Source: Hankyongella sp964404985 (lineage in GTDB: Bacteria; Pseudomonadota; Alphaproteobacteria; Sphingomonadales; Sphingomonadaceae). Taken from it: a stretch of 64,000 nt of DNA. Positions 33,943 to 42,036 of the stretch are shown here, in pieces. The notes beneath the pieces were generated by a model. It did no database searches and had not been told where the DNA came from. It saw only the letters and a program-made list of their open reading frames with translations. The stretch covers positions 110,564 to 174,563 of the forward strand of contig CAYOMD010000002.1 of the NCBI GenBank assembly GCA_964404985.1, written 5' to 3'. A program made the position numbers and the translations under genes. Position 1 is the stretch's first letter, and each line of letters opens with the position of its first letter.

Positions 33943-35768
33943 CCATCGCCACCATCGCCCTCGTCGGCAATCCGAATGCTGGCAAAACGTCTCTGTTCAA
34001 CGCCTTGACCGGTGCCCGCCAGAAGGTCGCCAACTACGCCGGCGTCACTGTCGAGCGTAAATCCGGGCCGCTGCACCTGCCTGACGGGCGCGAAGTCGAA
34101 CTGATCGATCTGCCCGGCACCTACAGCCTGACACCGGGCAGCCCGGATGAGGCGGTCACCACCAATGTCCTGGAGGGGGTGCAGTCGGGCGAGCGCAAGC
34201 CGGACATAATCCTGTGCGTGATCGACGCCACCAATCTGGCCAACCACCTGCGCTTCGTTCTGGAGTTGCAGTCGACCGGCCTGCCAATGGTGCTGGCACT
34301 GAACATGGTGGACCTTGCGGCGCGCGATGGTTTGCGCATCGATGCCGAGGCGCTCTCCCAAGAGCTCGGTATTCCCGTGATCGAGACGATCGCCGTGCGC
34401 CGGCGCGGTCTGGAGGCCTTGCTGGCTGCCCTGCCGCAGGCCGTCGCCCGCCCGGCTCCGCCGCAGGACGTGCGCAGCCTGGCACGCGATGCCCGGCAGA
34501 TCGCACGGCGCGTCACAACCATTGTCGGTGAACGCGCGCGCTGGACCCAACGGATCGACGGGATCGTGCTGCACCCGGTTGCCGGGCCCCTGCTGCTGGC
34601 CGGGCTGCTGTTTGTGGTGTTCCAGGCGGTTTTTGCCTGGGCGGAAGCACCCATGACCTGGATCGAGGGCGGGTTCTCTGCGCTGCAGGCCAGACTTGAA
34701 GCACTGCTGCCCGAGGGCCTGCTGCTCAGCTTCCTCAGTGACGGCGTGCTGACCGGGGTCGGCAGCGTGGTGGTGTTCCTGCCGCAGATTCTCATTTTGT
34801 TTGCGTTCATCCTGCTGCTGGAGCAATCGGGCTACATGGCCCGCGCCGCGTTCCTGATGGACCGGCTGATGGCAGGTGTCGGGCTGAACGGGCGGGCCTT
34901 CATCCCGCTGCTGTCATCGTTCGCTTGCGCCATTCCCGGCATCATGGCGACCCGCGCAATCGCGGACGAACGTGACCGGCTGACCACGATTCTGGTGGCC
35001 CCCCTGATGACCTGTTCGGCGCGGCTGCCGGTCTATGCGATCATCATCGCCGCGTTCATACCCAACCGGCATGTCGGCGGTGTGTTCGGACTGCAAGGGC
35101 TGGTGCTGTTCGGGCTCTACGCCGCCGGCATTCTTGGCGCGCTTGGCGTCGCTTGGGTGCTGCGCCGCAGCGTGACCCGCGGCAAGGCCCCGACTTTTCT
35201 GATGGAACTGCCCAAGTACCAGGTGCCGCAACTGCGCGACCTGGGGCTGGAACTGCTCGCGCGCACCCGCATCTTCCTGCACCGCGCGGGGACGATCATA
35301 TTGGTGTCGCTCATCATCCTCTGGGTTCTGGCAACATTCCCGGCACCGCCTGCCGGTGCAACAGGCCCGGCCATCGATTATTCCATTGCCGGCTGGCTGG
35401 CACGCGGGCTGGAAGTAGTGTTCGCACCGATCGGCTTCAACAAGGAAATCGCGCTGGCGCTGGTGCCCGGCATGGCCGCGCGTGAAGTGGCAGTCGGTGC
35501 GCTCGGCACCGTCTATGCGCTGCAAGGCAGCGAGGACGTCATCCAGAGATCGCTGGTCGAGACCTTGCGCCATGCCTGGACCCTGCCGACCGCGCTGGCC
35601 TTCCTCGCCTGGTATGTCTTTGCGCCGCAGTGCCTGTCGACGCTGGCGATCACCCGGCGCGAGACCAACAGCTGGCGCTGGCCGCTGTTCATGGCGGGGT
35701 ATCTGTTTGCACTGGCCTATGCCGCCGCCGGTCTGACCTATTGGACCGCGCGCTGGCTTGGCGCGTGA
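33939..35768 (+). CDS. feoB: ferrous iron transporter B
   Basis: A 609-residue inner-membrane GTPase channel for Fe2+. The N-terminal G domain shows G1 GNPNAGKTS (residues 8-16), G3 DLPGTYSLTPGS and G4 NMVD. The membrane part has the two Gate domains and the central FeoB C region; hallmark segments are EQSGYMARAAFLMDRLM, GLNGRAFIPLLSSFACAIPG, TCSARLPVYAIIIAAF and GFNKEIALALVPGMAAREV. The length is at the short end of the family (many are about 700-770) because the C-terminal part is brief. No FeoC is present. It is coupled to feoA by a 4-bp overlap. Confidence 0.95.
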   Translation: MTIATIALVGNPNAGKTSLFNALTGARQKVANYAGVTVERKSGPLHLPDGREVELIDLPGTYSLTPGSPDEAVTTNVLEGVQSGERKPDIILCVIDATNLANHLRFVLELQSTGLPMVLALNMVDLAARDGLRIDAEALSQELGIPVIETIAVRRRGLEALLAALPQAVARPAPPQDVRSLARDARQIARRVTTIVGERARWTQRIDGIVLHPVAGPLLLAGLLFVVFQAVFAWAEAPMTWIEGGFSALQARLEALLPEGLLLSFLSDGVLTGVGSVVVFLPQILILFAFILLLEQSGYMARAAFLMDRLMAGVGLNGRAFIPLLSSFACAIPGIMATRAIADERDRLTTILVAPLMTCSARLPVYAIIIAAFIPNRHVGGVFGLQGLVLFGLYAAGILGALGVAWVLRRSVTRGKAPTFLMELPKYQVPQLRDLGLELLARTRIFLHRAGTIILVSLIILWVLATFPAPPAGATGPAIDYSIAGWLARGLEVVFAPIGFNKEIALALVPGMAAREVAVGALGTVYALQGSEDVIQRSLVETLRHAWTLPTALAFLAWYVFAPQCLSTLAITRRETNSWRWPLFMAGYLFALAYAAAGLTYWTARWLGA

Positions 35769-35835
35769 AGGGACTGGCATTCCTGCAGCATCCGCTCTAC
35801 ACTGCGAACATCACAAGAACATCGGGTAAGGTATC

Positions 35836-36336
35836 ATGGCGGGAAGCGTCAACAAGGTCATCATCATCGGCAACCTGGGCAAGGACCCGGAAATCCGCTC
35901 CCTGAACGACGGGACGAAGGTTGCAAACCTGCGGATCGCGACCAGCGAGAGCTGGAAAGACCGGCAGTCCGGCGAGCGCAAGGAGCGCACAGAGTGGCAC
36001 CAGGTGGTCATTTTCAACGAAAACCTGGTCCGGGTCGCCGAGAGCTATCTGCGCAAGGGCTCCAAGGTCTATCTTGAGGGCGCGCTGCAGACCCGCAAGT
36101 GGACTGACCAGTCCGGTGCGGAGAAATACACGACCGAAATTGTGCTCCAGCGCTATCGCGGCGAGCTGACCATGCTGGATGGCCGCAGCGGCGGTGGCTC
36201 CGGCGACGATTACGGCAGCGACGACGGCGGTTCCAGCGACTACCGTGCCCCGGCGCGCAGCAACAGCGGCAGCTACGGTGGCGGTTCCAGCAACAGCCGC
36301 ACCAACGACCCGCTGGACGACGACATTCCGTTCTAA
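35836..36336 (+). CDS. ssb: single-stranded DNA-binding protein
   Basis: A 166-residue SSB. The OB-fold runs to about residue 110 (SVNKVIIIGNLGKDPEIR, TEWHQVVIFNE, YLRKGSKVYLEGALQTRKW). A disordered Gly/Ser/Asp-rich linker follows, and the last residues are DDDIPF, the acidic tip that recruits repair and replication proteins. It coats single-stranded DNA during replication and recombination. The start is ATG 35836, 67 bp after feoB. It is followed by a palindromic repeat element. Confidence 0.95.
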   Translation: MAGSVNKVIIIGNLGKDPEIRSLNDGTKVANLRIATSESWKDRQSGERKERTEWHQVVIFNENLVRVAESYLRKGSKVYLEGALQTRKWTDQSGAEKYTTEIVLQRYRGELTMLDGRSGGGSGDDYGSDDGGSSDYRAPARSNSGSYGGGSSNSRTNDPLDDDIPF

Positions 36337-36363
36337 AGCTGGATGATTTTAGGGTAAGTCACT

Positions 36364-36470
36364 CTCCCCTCCCTTACCGAGGGAGGGGTGGCCGGCAGGC
36401 CGGGGTGGGTGCCCAGTGACCCCTCCCACCCCGGTGCTTCGCACCACCCCTCCCGCAAGCGGGAGGGGAG
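36364..36470. repeat. palindromic G/C-rich intergenic repeat element
   Basis: The unit is bounded by a perfect 10-bp inverted repeat, CTCCCCTCCC (36364-36373) and GGGAGGGGAG (36461-36470). Within it are several further hairpins, such as GGTGCTTCGCACC (36433-36445) and CCCCTCCCGCAAGCGGGAGGGG (36447-36468). This is like the dispersed CCCTCCCGCAAGCGGGAGGG elements in many alphaproteobacterial genomes. It lies between convergent ssb and dcd and may also end transcripts. Confidence 0.7.
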
Positions 36471-36509
36471 ATTCCGGCCGATGTAAGGTCATCTTTTTTC
36501 ACCAGACTG

Positions 36510-37061
36510 TTACAGCTTTGGCAGGGTGACGCCCTGCTGGCCCATGTATTTGCCGGCGCGGTCCGCATAGGAGACCTCGCACGGCTCATTGCCCTGCAGG
36601 AACAGGAACTGGCATGCGCCCTCGTTGGCGTAAATGCGCGCGGGCAACGGCGTGGTGTTGGAGAACTCGAGCGTCACATGCCCCTCCCAGCCGGGCTCCA
36701 GCGGCGTCACGTTCACGATGATCCCGCAGCGCGCATAGGTGCTTTTGCCCAGACAGATGACCAGCACATCGCGTGGCACGCGAAAATACTCGACCGTACG
36801 GGCCAGCGCGAAACTGTTGGGTGGTATGATGCACACATCGGTCTGGCGGTCGACAAAGCTCTTGGGGCTGAATTCCTTCGGATCGACAACCGCCGAGTCG
36901 ACGTTGGTGAATATCTTGAACTCGTCGGCCACGCGCGCATCATACCCGTAGGACGACAGGCCATAGGAAATGCAGCCCTGGCGCTGCTGCCGGTCGACGA
37001 ACGGCTCGATCATCTGCTGCTCGAGCGCCATCCGGCGAATCCACTTGTCGGACATCACCAT
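36510..37061 (-). CDS. dcd: dCTP deaminase
   Basis: A 183-residue trimeric nucleotide-metabolism enzyme. Recognisable segments are SDKWIRRMA near the N-terminus, ISYGLSSYGYDARVADEFKI, IIPPNSFALARTVEYFRVP, KSTYARCGIIVNVTPLEPGWEGHVTLEFSN (with the catalytic Glu) and GACQFLFLQG. It deaminates dCTP to dUTP, supplying dUMP for thymidylate synthesis. The start is ATG 37061; ATG 37055 two codons on is a close alternative. The ABC-2 permease gene ends only 7 bp upstream, so the two are cotranscribed. Confidence 0.95.
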   Translation of the reverse strand: MVMSDKWIRRMALEQQMIEPFVDRQQRQGCISYGLSSYGYDARVADEFKIFTNVDSAVVDPKEFSPKSFVDRQTDVCIIPPNSFALARTVEYFRVPRDVLVICLGKSTYARCGIIVNVTPLEPGWEGHVTLEFSNTTPLPARIYANEGACQFLFLQGNEPCEVSYADRAGKYMGQQGVTLPKL

Positions 37062-37068
37062 AGTCAGT

Positions 37069-37929
37069 TCACGCTTTCAGTTTGTAGCCGCGCCGTAACA
37101 GCACGTAGGTCAGGACTGCCAGCGCGATATTGATCGACAAGACAACGACAATGCCGGCGGCAATATTGCTGTCGGCGGCGCCGATAAGGCCATAACGGAA
37201 ACCGTCGATCAGATAGAAGAACGGATTGATGGCGCTGAACATGTGCCAGACCCCGCCCAGGCGCTCGATGGTGTAGAAAGTCCCCGACAGAAGCGACAGC
37301 GGTTGAATGACAAAGTTGGTGATCGTCGCCGCGTGGTCGAACTTTTCCGCCCAAAGGCCGGTCAGAACGCCGGTCAGACCGAGCATCACCGACCCCATCG
37401 CCCCGAAGTAGATGATCGCCCAGATGTGACTGACATGCAGGTGGACATTGGGCGCCAGCAACATCGCCAGCGCGATGGACAGGCCGACGGCAACCGCGCG
37501 GGTCAGTGCACCGCCGACGAAGGCGATCATCAGTTCCCCGGCAGATAGCGGTGGCATCAGCAGATCGATGATGGTTCCCTGAACCTTGGCGATCAGCACG
37601 GAGGACGAGGTGTTGGCAAAGCTGTTCTGCAGCATCGCCATCATGATGAGGCCGGGAGCCAGGAAATCGGCAAACGGCACGCCGAGCTCCACCCGCCCTT
37701 CCCGGCCCAGCGCCACGGTGAAGATAAACAGGAACAGCAAGGTGGTGGCAGCCGGTGCCCAAACGGTCTGCATCTGCACTTTCATGAAGCGCCGGACCTC
37801 CTTGAGGTACAGGGTCCACAGTCCGCCAGCGTTGATGAACGCGATGCGCGGCTTGCCGAGTGGCAGAAACTGGGCAGGGGTGGTATTTTTCGGAACAGAC
37901 TGCGCGAAGTCGGCGTTGGATATCGACAT
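37069..37929 (-). CDS. ABC-2 type transporter permease
   Basis: A 286-residue inner-membrane protein with six hydrophobic segments in the ABC-2 pattern. The N-terminal part has YLKEVRRFMKVQMQTVWAPAATTLLFLFIF, and the family signature region is LSGTFYTIERLGGVWHMFSAINPFFYLIDGFRYG. Such permeases work with a separate ATPase for drug, heme-like or polysaccharide export; no ATPase gene is adjacent, so the partner must be elsewhere. The start is ATG 37929 with AGGGGA upstream; longer readings reach into the gcrA region and are artefactual. The dcd gene follows 7 bp later. Confidence 0.9.
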   Translation of the reverse strand: MSISNADFAQSVPKNTTPAQFLPLGKPRIAFINAGGLWTLYLKEVRRFMKVQMQTVWAPAATTLLFLFIFTVALGREGRVELGVPFADFLAPGLIMMAMLQNSFANTSSSVLIAKVQGTIIDLLMPPLSAGELMIAFVGGALTRAVAVGLSIALAMLLAPNVHLHVSHIWAIIYFGAMGSVMLGLTGVLTGLWAEKFDHAATITNFVIQPLSLLSGTFYTIERLGGVWHMFSAINPFFYLIDGFRYGLIGAADSNIAAGIVVVLSINIALAVLTYVLLRRGYKLKA

Positions 37930-38149
37930 GCGTCCCCTTGTGGCGCTAGAAGAACGTCCGCAGCGGGTACGGCAGGCAACCAGCTCTGGCTGATAGCGCT
38001 GTGCCGTCGCCCCGCTCTGCAGATCGCTTCTACGGTTAGTGGCGATTGTGGCGCGCTGCAAGCCGGGGAGCGGCTGGCAGGTGCGCCCCTGCACGAACAG
38101 TGTTTCCCTGCAACGCAACGCGCGCAGGACCAGTATTGAGGACGAACGA

Positions 38150-38602
38150 ATGTCGTGGACGCCGGAACGGATCGACAGGCTGCAAAAACTCTGGGAACAG
38201 GGTCTCTCCGCCAGCCAGATCGCTGAAGACTTAGGTGAGGGCGTGAGCCGCAACGCCGTAATCGGCAAGGCACACCGTCTCGGCCTGAAGTCGCGCCCGT
38301 CTCCGGTGAAGACCGATGCCTCGCCCAAGAAGGTACCGGCCACCCCCGCCACGACCCCGGCACCACGCAAACCGAAAGCGCCGCCGGCCAAGGCGGCCCG
38401 TGTGACCCTGCTCGATCTCAATGACCGGGTGTGCAAATGGCCGCACGGCCATCCAAGCGACGATGATTTTCACTTCTGCGGCAAGCCGGTGCAGCCTGGT
38501 TTCCCGTATTGCGGCGAGCATTGCGCGGTTGCCTATCAGGCCCAGCTCCCTCGCCGAGACCGCCGCGGCGGCCCACCGCCGGTGCGCGGCCCCGGCGCCT
38601 GA
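38150..38602 (+). CDS. gcrA: GcrA cell-cycle regulator
   Basis: A 150-residue GcrA protein. The N-terminal helix-turn-helix (MSWTPERIDRLQKLWEQGLSASQIAEDLG, then SRNAVIGKAHRLGL) is the DNA/sigma-factor-binding module of GcrA. A Pro/Ala/Lys-rich linker follows, and the C-terminal domain has VCKWPHGHPSDDDFHFCGKP and FPYCGEHCAVAY. In alphaproteobacteria GcrA activates cell-cycle genes whose promoters are methylated by CcrM at GANTC. The ATG at 38150 is chosen from the family start. Its stop abuts the stop of the convergent CAP-domain gene with no gap. This is a strong lineage marker for the window. Confidence 0.95.
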   Translation: MSWTPERIDRLQKLWEQGLSASQIAEDLGEGVSRNAVIGKAHRLGLKSRPSPVKTDASPKKVPATPATTPAPRKPKAPPAKAARVTLLDLNDRVCKWPHGHPSDDDFHFCGKPVQPGFPYCGEHCAVAYQAQLPRRDRRGGPPPVRGPGA

Positions 38603-39145
38603 TCACTTTGCGCCAAGGATGGCCTGTGTGCGCCGTCCCAGCACCATGACCCAGAAGCGCCCGGTCTTCGGATCGCAGGCATAGCCAAAGCCGACCTCGT
38701 CAACCTCCGGCATCATTATGTTATCCCGGTGCGCCGGGCTTGCCAGCCACGCGGCGGCCGCATGCGCTGCAGACTTCTGATGCCAGGCGAGGTTCTCGGC
38801 ACGGGGCTGGCCTGAATACTGCGCACGCACTGCGCGCTGAACAAATGCCTGTCCGGCAGCATCCGTGTGGGTCAGCACCCCGCGGCGCGCCATATCCGCT
38901 GCCTGCGCGCTTGCGGCCTCGCTCAGCGCGGGGTCTTCCGTCAGCGTACCCATGCCTTTTGCGGCCCGTTCGCTGTTCATCATGTCCAGCGCCGGGCTGA
39001 TGACGGTTGCATCAAACGGGGTCAGTTCGCACCGGGTGGCGAGAGAGACGGGCATATCCGGCGCGCCATCACCAGCCATAGCCGGCAGAGACACCAGACA
39101 AAAAGCCAAGCCAAACAGTGGCTTTATAAGGTTAACCCTCAACAC
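38603..39145 (-). CDS. exported CAP/SCP-domain protein
   Basis: A 180-residue secreted or periplasmic protein. The signal peptide is about residues 1-24 (ending LPAMA). The CAP domain follows: PALDMMNSERAAKGMGTLTEDPALSEAA, LTHTDAAG, ENLAWH and WLASPAHRDNIMMPEVDEVGFGYAC, with the usual His and Glu positions. The function of bacterial CAP proteins is unknown. The start is uncertain: GTG 39145 (chosen), TTG 39142 or GTG 39184 are possible and none has a strong ribosome-binding site; 39145 puts a normal signal peptide at the N-terminus. It is convergent with gcrA with zero spacing. Confidence 0.82.
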   Translation of the reverse strand: MLRVNLIKPLFGLAFCLVSLPAMAGDGAPDMPVSLATRCELTPFDATVISPALDMMNSERAAKGMGTLTEDPALSEAASAQAADMARRGVLTHTDAAGQAFVQRAVRAQYSGQPRAENLAWHQKSAAHAAAAWLASPAHRDNIMMPEVDEVGFGYACDPKTGRFWVMVLGRRTQAILGAK

Positions 39146-39319
39146 TTGCCCAGTCCCGTAATAGTCGTGACACCTTATGCCCACGACAACGTAAAATCGG
39201 GACTAAATATTCTGCAAGATTTCTGTTTTTTTCGGGCCTGTGTCCCGAATCTGAAATCCGCTACAGTGATATACAGCCGGGACGGATTTCTGACGCGATC
39301 AAGGACATGATGAAATCGC

Positions 39320-40621
39320 TTACCGGTCCTGCACCACGCCCAGCATGTCCTCGACCTGCGCGAACTTCTCACGCGGCGCGCCGGGGCGGGCGCGAGCGGC
39401 CTCCGCCGCCTCGATGGCTTTCCAGCCATCGAATGTCACCACCGGCAGATGGTGCGCGCGCAGGAATTCATCGAATGCGGCCGGCCCCCGCTTGTGCGAC
39501 GGCGCAATGTCCTTGGCGATCCGCTCGGCCAGCCAGAAGCCATCCGGTCGGTTGGTGCCGATGGTGCCGGTCGGCCCGCGCCGCGCCCAGCCGACGCAAT
39601 AGAGCCCTTGCGCAATCCGCCCGTCGTCATTGGTGAAGCGGCCCAACTGCTCATCATAGGGCACGCCGGGTATAGGGGCGGTGCGGTAGCCAATGCAGCC
39701 GATCACCAGCCCACACGGGACCTCGAAGAAGTCTCCGGTGCCGAGCGCTTTGCCATTCTCCAGACGGGTCCGCTCGAAGCGGATGCCTCGCACCTGCCCG
39801 TCGCCCAGGATTTGCACCGGCATGGCGTAGAAGTGAAACCGGATGGTCCGCCGGTCCGGTTGCACGTCTGCTGCGGCAAACCCCCGGATGTGCCCTACGA
39901 CCTTGCGCAGACCGGGGTCCAGTGAGTCCTCGGCCCCATCGGGCGGCATCTGCGCCGGGTCGGCCAGCGCCTGTGCCTGCTGCAGGTGCGCCAGTTCACC
40001 GAGCTCCTTGGGCGTGAAACTCACCTCCATCGGTCCGCGCCGGCCGAACACATTGACCGTGCGGATCGGGCTGGCGTGGATGCGCTCGGCAGCGTGGCGT
40101 GCCAGGTCCGAGGATGCCATCTCGTCCGGCGATTTGACCAGCACCCGCGCCACATCGAGCGCGACATTCCCGTTGCCGATCACCGCGACGCACGTCGTCT
40201 CCAGGTCCGGCTCCAGCCAGGCGTAATCCGGATGGGCATTGTACCAGGCGACGAACTGTGCGGCGCCCAGCACACCCTTCAGGCCCTCGCCCTCGATGTT
40301 GAGCGGGCGGTCGCGCGGCGCACCGGTCGCGATCACCACGGCGTCATAGAAGCCGGTCAAGTCCTCGATGCTGACATCGCGACCCAGCTCGACATTGCCA
40401 ATGAAGCGCACGCCGGGGTGGCCGTGCTGCTCCTCGAAGCGGCGGACCACCCCCTTGATCGATTGATGATCAGGGGCCACCCCGGCGCGGATCAGCCCGA
40501 ACGGCGTCGGCAGGCGATCGATGATGTCGATGGAAACCGCCGCACCGAACTGCTTGATCAAGCCTTCCGCAGTGTAATAGCCCGCCGGCCCGGACCCGAC
40601 GATCGCAACCTTCAGCGTCAT
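39320..40621 (-). CDS. ferredoxin-NADP+ reductase, adrenodoxin-reductase type
   Basis: A 433-residue flavoprotein of the adrenodoxin reductase/FprA family. The FAD site VGSGPAGYYTAEGLIKQFG is at the N-terminus. FGLIRAGVAPDH and IKGVVRRFEE are family hallmarks. The NADP site is in VIGNGNVALDVARVL, followed by the KSPDEMASSDLA region. The late segment CVGWARRGPTGTIGTN matches the family FAD-contact region. It transfers electrons between NADPH and a ferredoxin in the cytoplasm. ATG 40621 is chosen. Two Rieske oxygenases in the window need a reductase and ferredoxin; this enzyme is about 20 kb away and any link is speculative. Confidence 0.93.
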   Translation of the reverse strand: MTLKVAIVGSGPAGYYTAEGLIKQFGAAVSIDIIDRLPTPFGLIRAGVAPDHQSIKGVVRRFEEQHGHPGVRFIGNVELGRDVSIEDLTGFYDAVVIATGAPRDRPLNIEGEGLKGVLGAAQFVAWYNAHPDYAWLEPDLETTCVAVIGNGNVALDVARVLVKSPDEMASSDLARHAAERIHASPIRTVNVFGRRGPMEVSFTPKELGELAHLQQAQALADPAQMPPDGAEDSLDPGLRKVVGHIRGFAAADVQPDRRTIRFHFYAMPVQILGDGQVRGIRFERTRLENGKALGTGDFFEVPCGLVIGCIGYRTAPIPGVPYDEQLGRFTNDDGRIAQGLYCVGWARRGPTGTIGTNRPDGFWLAERIAKDIAPSHKRGPAAFDEFLRAHHLPVVTFDGWKAIEAAEAARARPGAPREKFAQVEDMLGVVQDR

Positions 40622-41042
40622 GCCTGCCCTCCCCGATTTTCAGAGACGCTAACAGGCATACCAGCCTTGGCAAGCGGACAAACGCTTGTAGCCGCGGACT
40701 TTAAATCCGCATCAGCTCGGTTGCAGGCTGAAAGCAGATTTAAAATCCGTTGCTCTTCGGCTCTACAAATCTAGAGCATCTTAGCCTCTTAAATGCGACT
40801 AGGTTATCGGCACCAGCCCTGGATTGCATTTTTAGGCACGCTGCTTTGGTGAACTTGACTGCCCGACAAGGCTAAGCCGCTACTTTACATAGTAAACAGG
40901 CGCCACACTAAACCATTATACTATCGAATATGTCGGGAATCTTAACAGAGTCTTTAAGGTGCAATTCCGCCGACCTATCGTTAACACACGGAAAATCAAG
41001 TTTTTTCCATGGTTACAGATTGACATTCACGGCAATCCATTT
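40622..41042. other. intergenic region with a palindromic repeat element
   Basis: No gene is seen between the reductase gene and the second PEP-CTERM promoter. Bases 40686-40768 form a repeat-like unit with imperfect inverted ends (TTGTAGCCG and CGGCTCTACAA) and two related inner palindromes, GCGGACTTTAAATCCGC (40693-40709) and a variant near 40734-40749. The rest (40770-41010) is AT-rich and without clear structure. Confidence 0.5.
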
Positions 41043-41058
41043 TGGCCCGATATTTGCT
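41043..41058 (+). promoter_or_regulatory. sigma-54 (-24/-12) promoter of the second PEP-CTERM gene
   Basis: The sequence TGGCCCGATATTTGCT has GG and GC separated by exactly 10 bp and matches TGG-N9-TTGCT. The predicted transcription start is near 41068, about 55 nt before the ATG at 41124. A TTGACA at 41020-41025 has no -10 box at the right distance, so sigma-54 is the better reading. It pairs with the similar site before the first PEP-CTERM gene. Confidence 0.7.
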
Positions 41059-41123
41059 AGGAACGCTGTGTCGCAGAGCAAGCGATATCCGCAGGTATGA
41101 ACGTCTTTCTGGAGGGAAAAACC

Positions 41124-41912
41124 ATGATCAAGAATCTTCTCGCAGTGTCTGCTGCTGTTGCTGGCCTCATTGCAGGTACCGCGAACGCGGCACCGGCCAT
41201 CTTCAATCTCGCACTGAGCGAAATCTCGACCTTCGACAACGTGATCACCGGTGTCGGCGCGACCGTGCAGGTCGTGCAAGTCGTCGACGGTCAGTCGGTC
41301 TACAACTATGTCGACGCCAACGGCATGAACCAGACCGTGACCATCACACGCCCGGACGGCTCGGCAGTTTCTCCGAGCGGTGGCTACGACAGCAACGGCG
41401 TGTCGCTGAGCGGCAGCGTGTTCGGCATCAGCCCGTTTACCAACGGCAATGAAGTGATTCCGGGCTTCAACTCGGGTCTGACCTTCGTGTTCTCGTCAGC
41501 CGTCAATGCTTTCGGCTTCGAAATCGGTGACTGGGCAACCTGCTGCACCGACACCATCCGTGAGCCGAACGTTGTGGCCAACTTCGGCGTTCCCGCTGTG
41601 GGCTCTGGCCTTTGGATCGCCTTTGACGGCGGTGCGGCCACCCTGCCGGCAAACGCGCTGTCGGAATTCGACAACCCCGGGATTGTTGCGGATAACAGCT
41701 TCACCAACTTCATCGGCGCCATCGACGACACCGGCAACTTCACCAGCCTGACCTTCTTCGGTGACGGCTTCGGCGAGTTCCTGGTGGCCGGCGGTTCGCT
41801 GCGCTTCTCCAGCGTGCCGCAAGGCTCGGTCACGGTTCCGGAACCGACCTCGCTGCTGGCTCTGGGCGTTGGCTTGCTCGGCCTCGGCGCGATCGCACGT
41901 CGCCGCAAGTAA
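41124..41912 (+). CDS. PEP-CTERM sorting domain protein (second)
   Basis: A 262-residue secreted protein. The signal peptide is about residues 1-22 (LIAGTANA). The mature region is rich in Gly, Asn, Ser and Val, with a CC pair (WATCCTDTI), and no enzyme motif. The C-terminus has a canonical PEP-CTERM tail: VPEPTSLLALG, a hydrophobic helix and ARRRK. An exosortase should process it to the cell surface or matrix. The ATG at 41124 is preceded by GGAGGG, a strong ribosome-binding site. A clear terminator follows the gene and a sigma-54 promoter precedes it, so it is a one-gene transcript. Confidence 0.92.
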   Translation: MIKNLLAVSAAVAGLIAGTANAAPAIFNLALSEISTFDNVITGVGATVQVVQVVDGQSVYNYVDANGMNQTVTITRPDGSAVSPSGGYDSNGVSLSGSVFGISPFTNGNEVIPGFNSGLTFVFSSAVNAFGFEIGDWATCCTDTIREPNVVANFGVPAVGSGLWIAFDGGAATLPANALSEFDNPGIVADNSFTNFIGAIDDTGNFTSLTFFGDGFGEFLVAGGSLRFSSVPQGSVTVPEPTSLLALGVGLLGLGAIARRRK

Positions 41913-41943
41913 GCCTGACCCCGCGCCACACGCGGCACATGAG

Positions 41944-41975
41944 AAAGGCGGTTGCGCATGCAGCCGCCTTTTTTT
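41944..41975 (+). terminator. rho-independent terminator of the PEP-CTERM gene
   Basis: AAAGGCGGTTGC pairs with GCAGCCGCCTTT over 12 bp with one G-T pair, around the loop GCAT, and the stem runs into seven T residues (41969-41975). It starts 32 bp after the stop codon. Confidence 0.88.
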
Positions 41976-42036
41976 GTGGCCAACCTGCGCCACCGCGCCG
42001 CTTTGCGACCGGCGGGAAAGCTGCTAAGCGCCCCCG

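Noticed and set aside
41020..41054. Sigma-70 promoter (TTGACA with GATATT) before the second PEP-CTERM gene
   Set aside because: The spacing is about 23 bp, too long; the sigma-54 match fits better.
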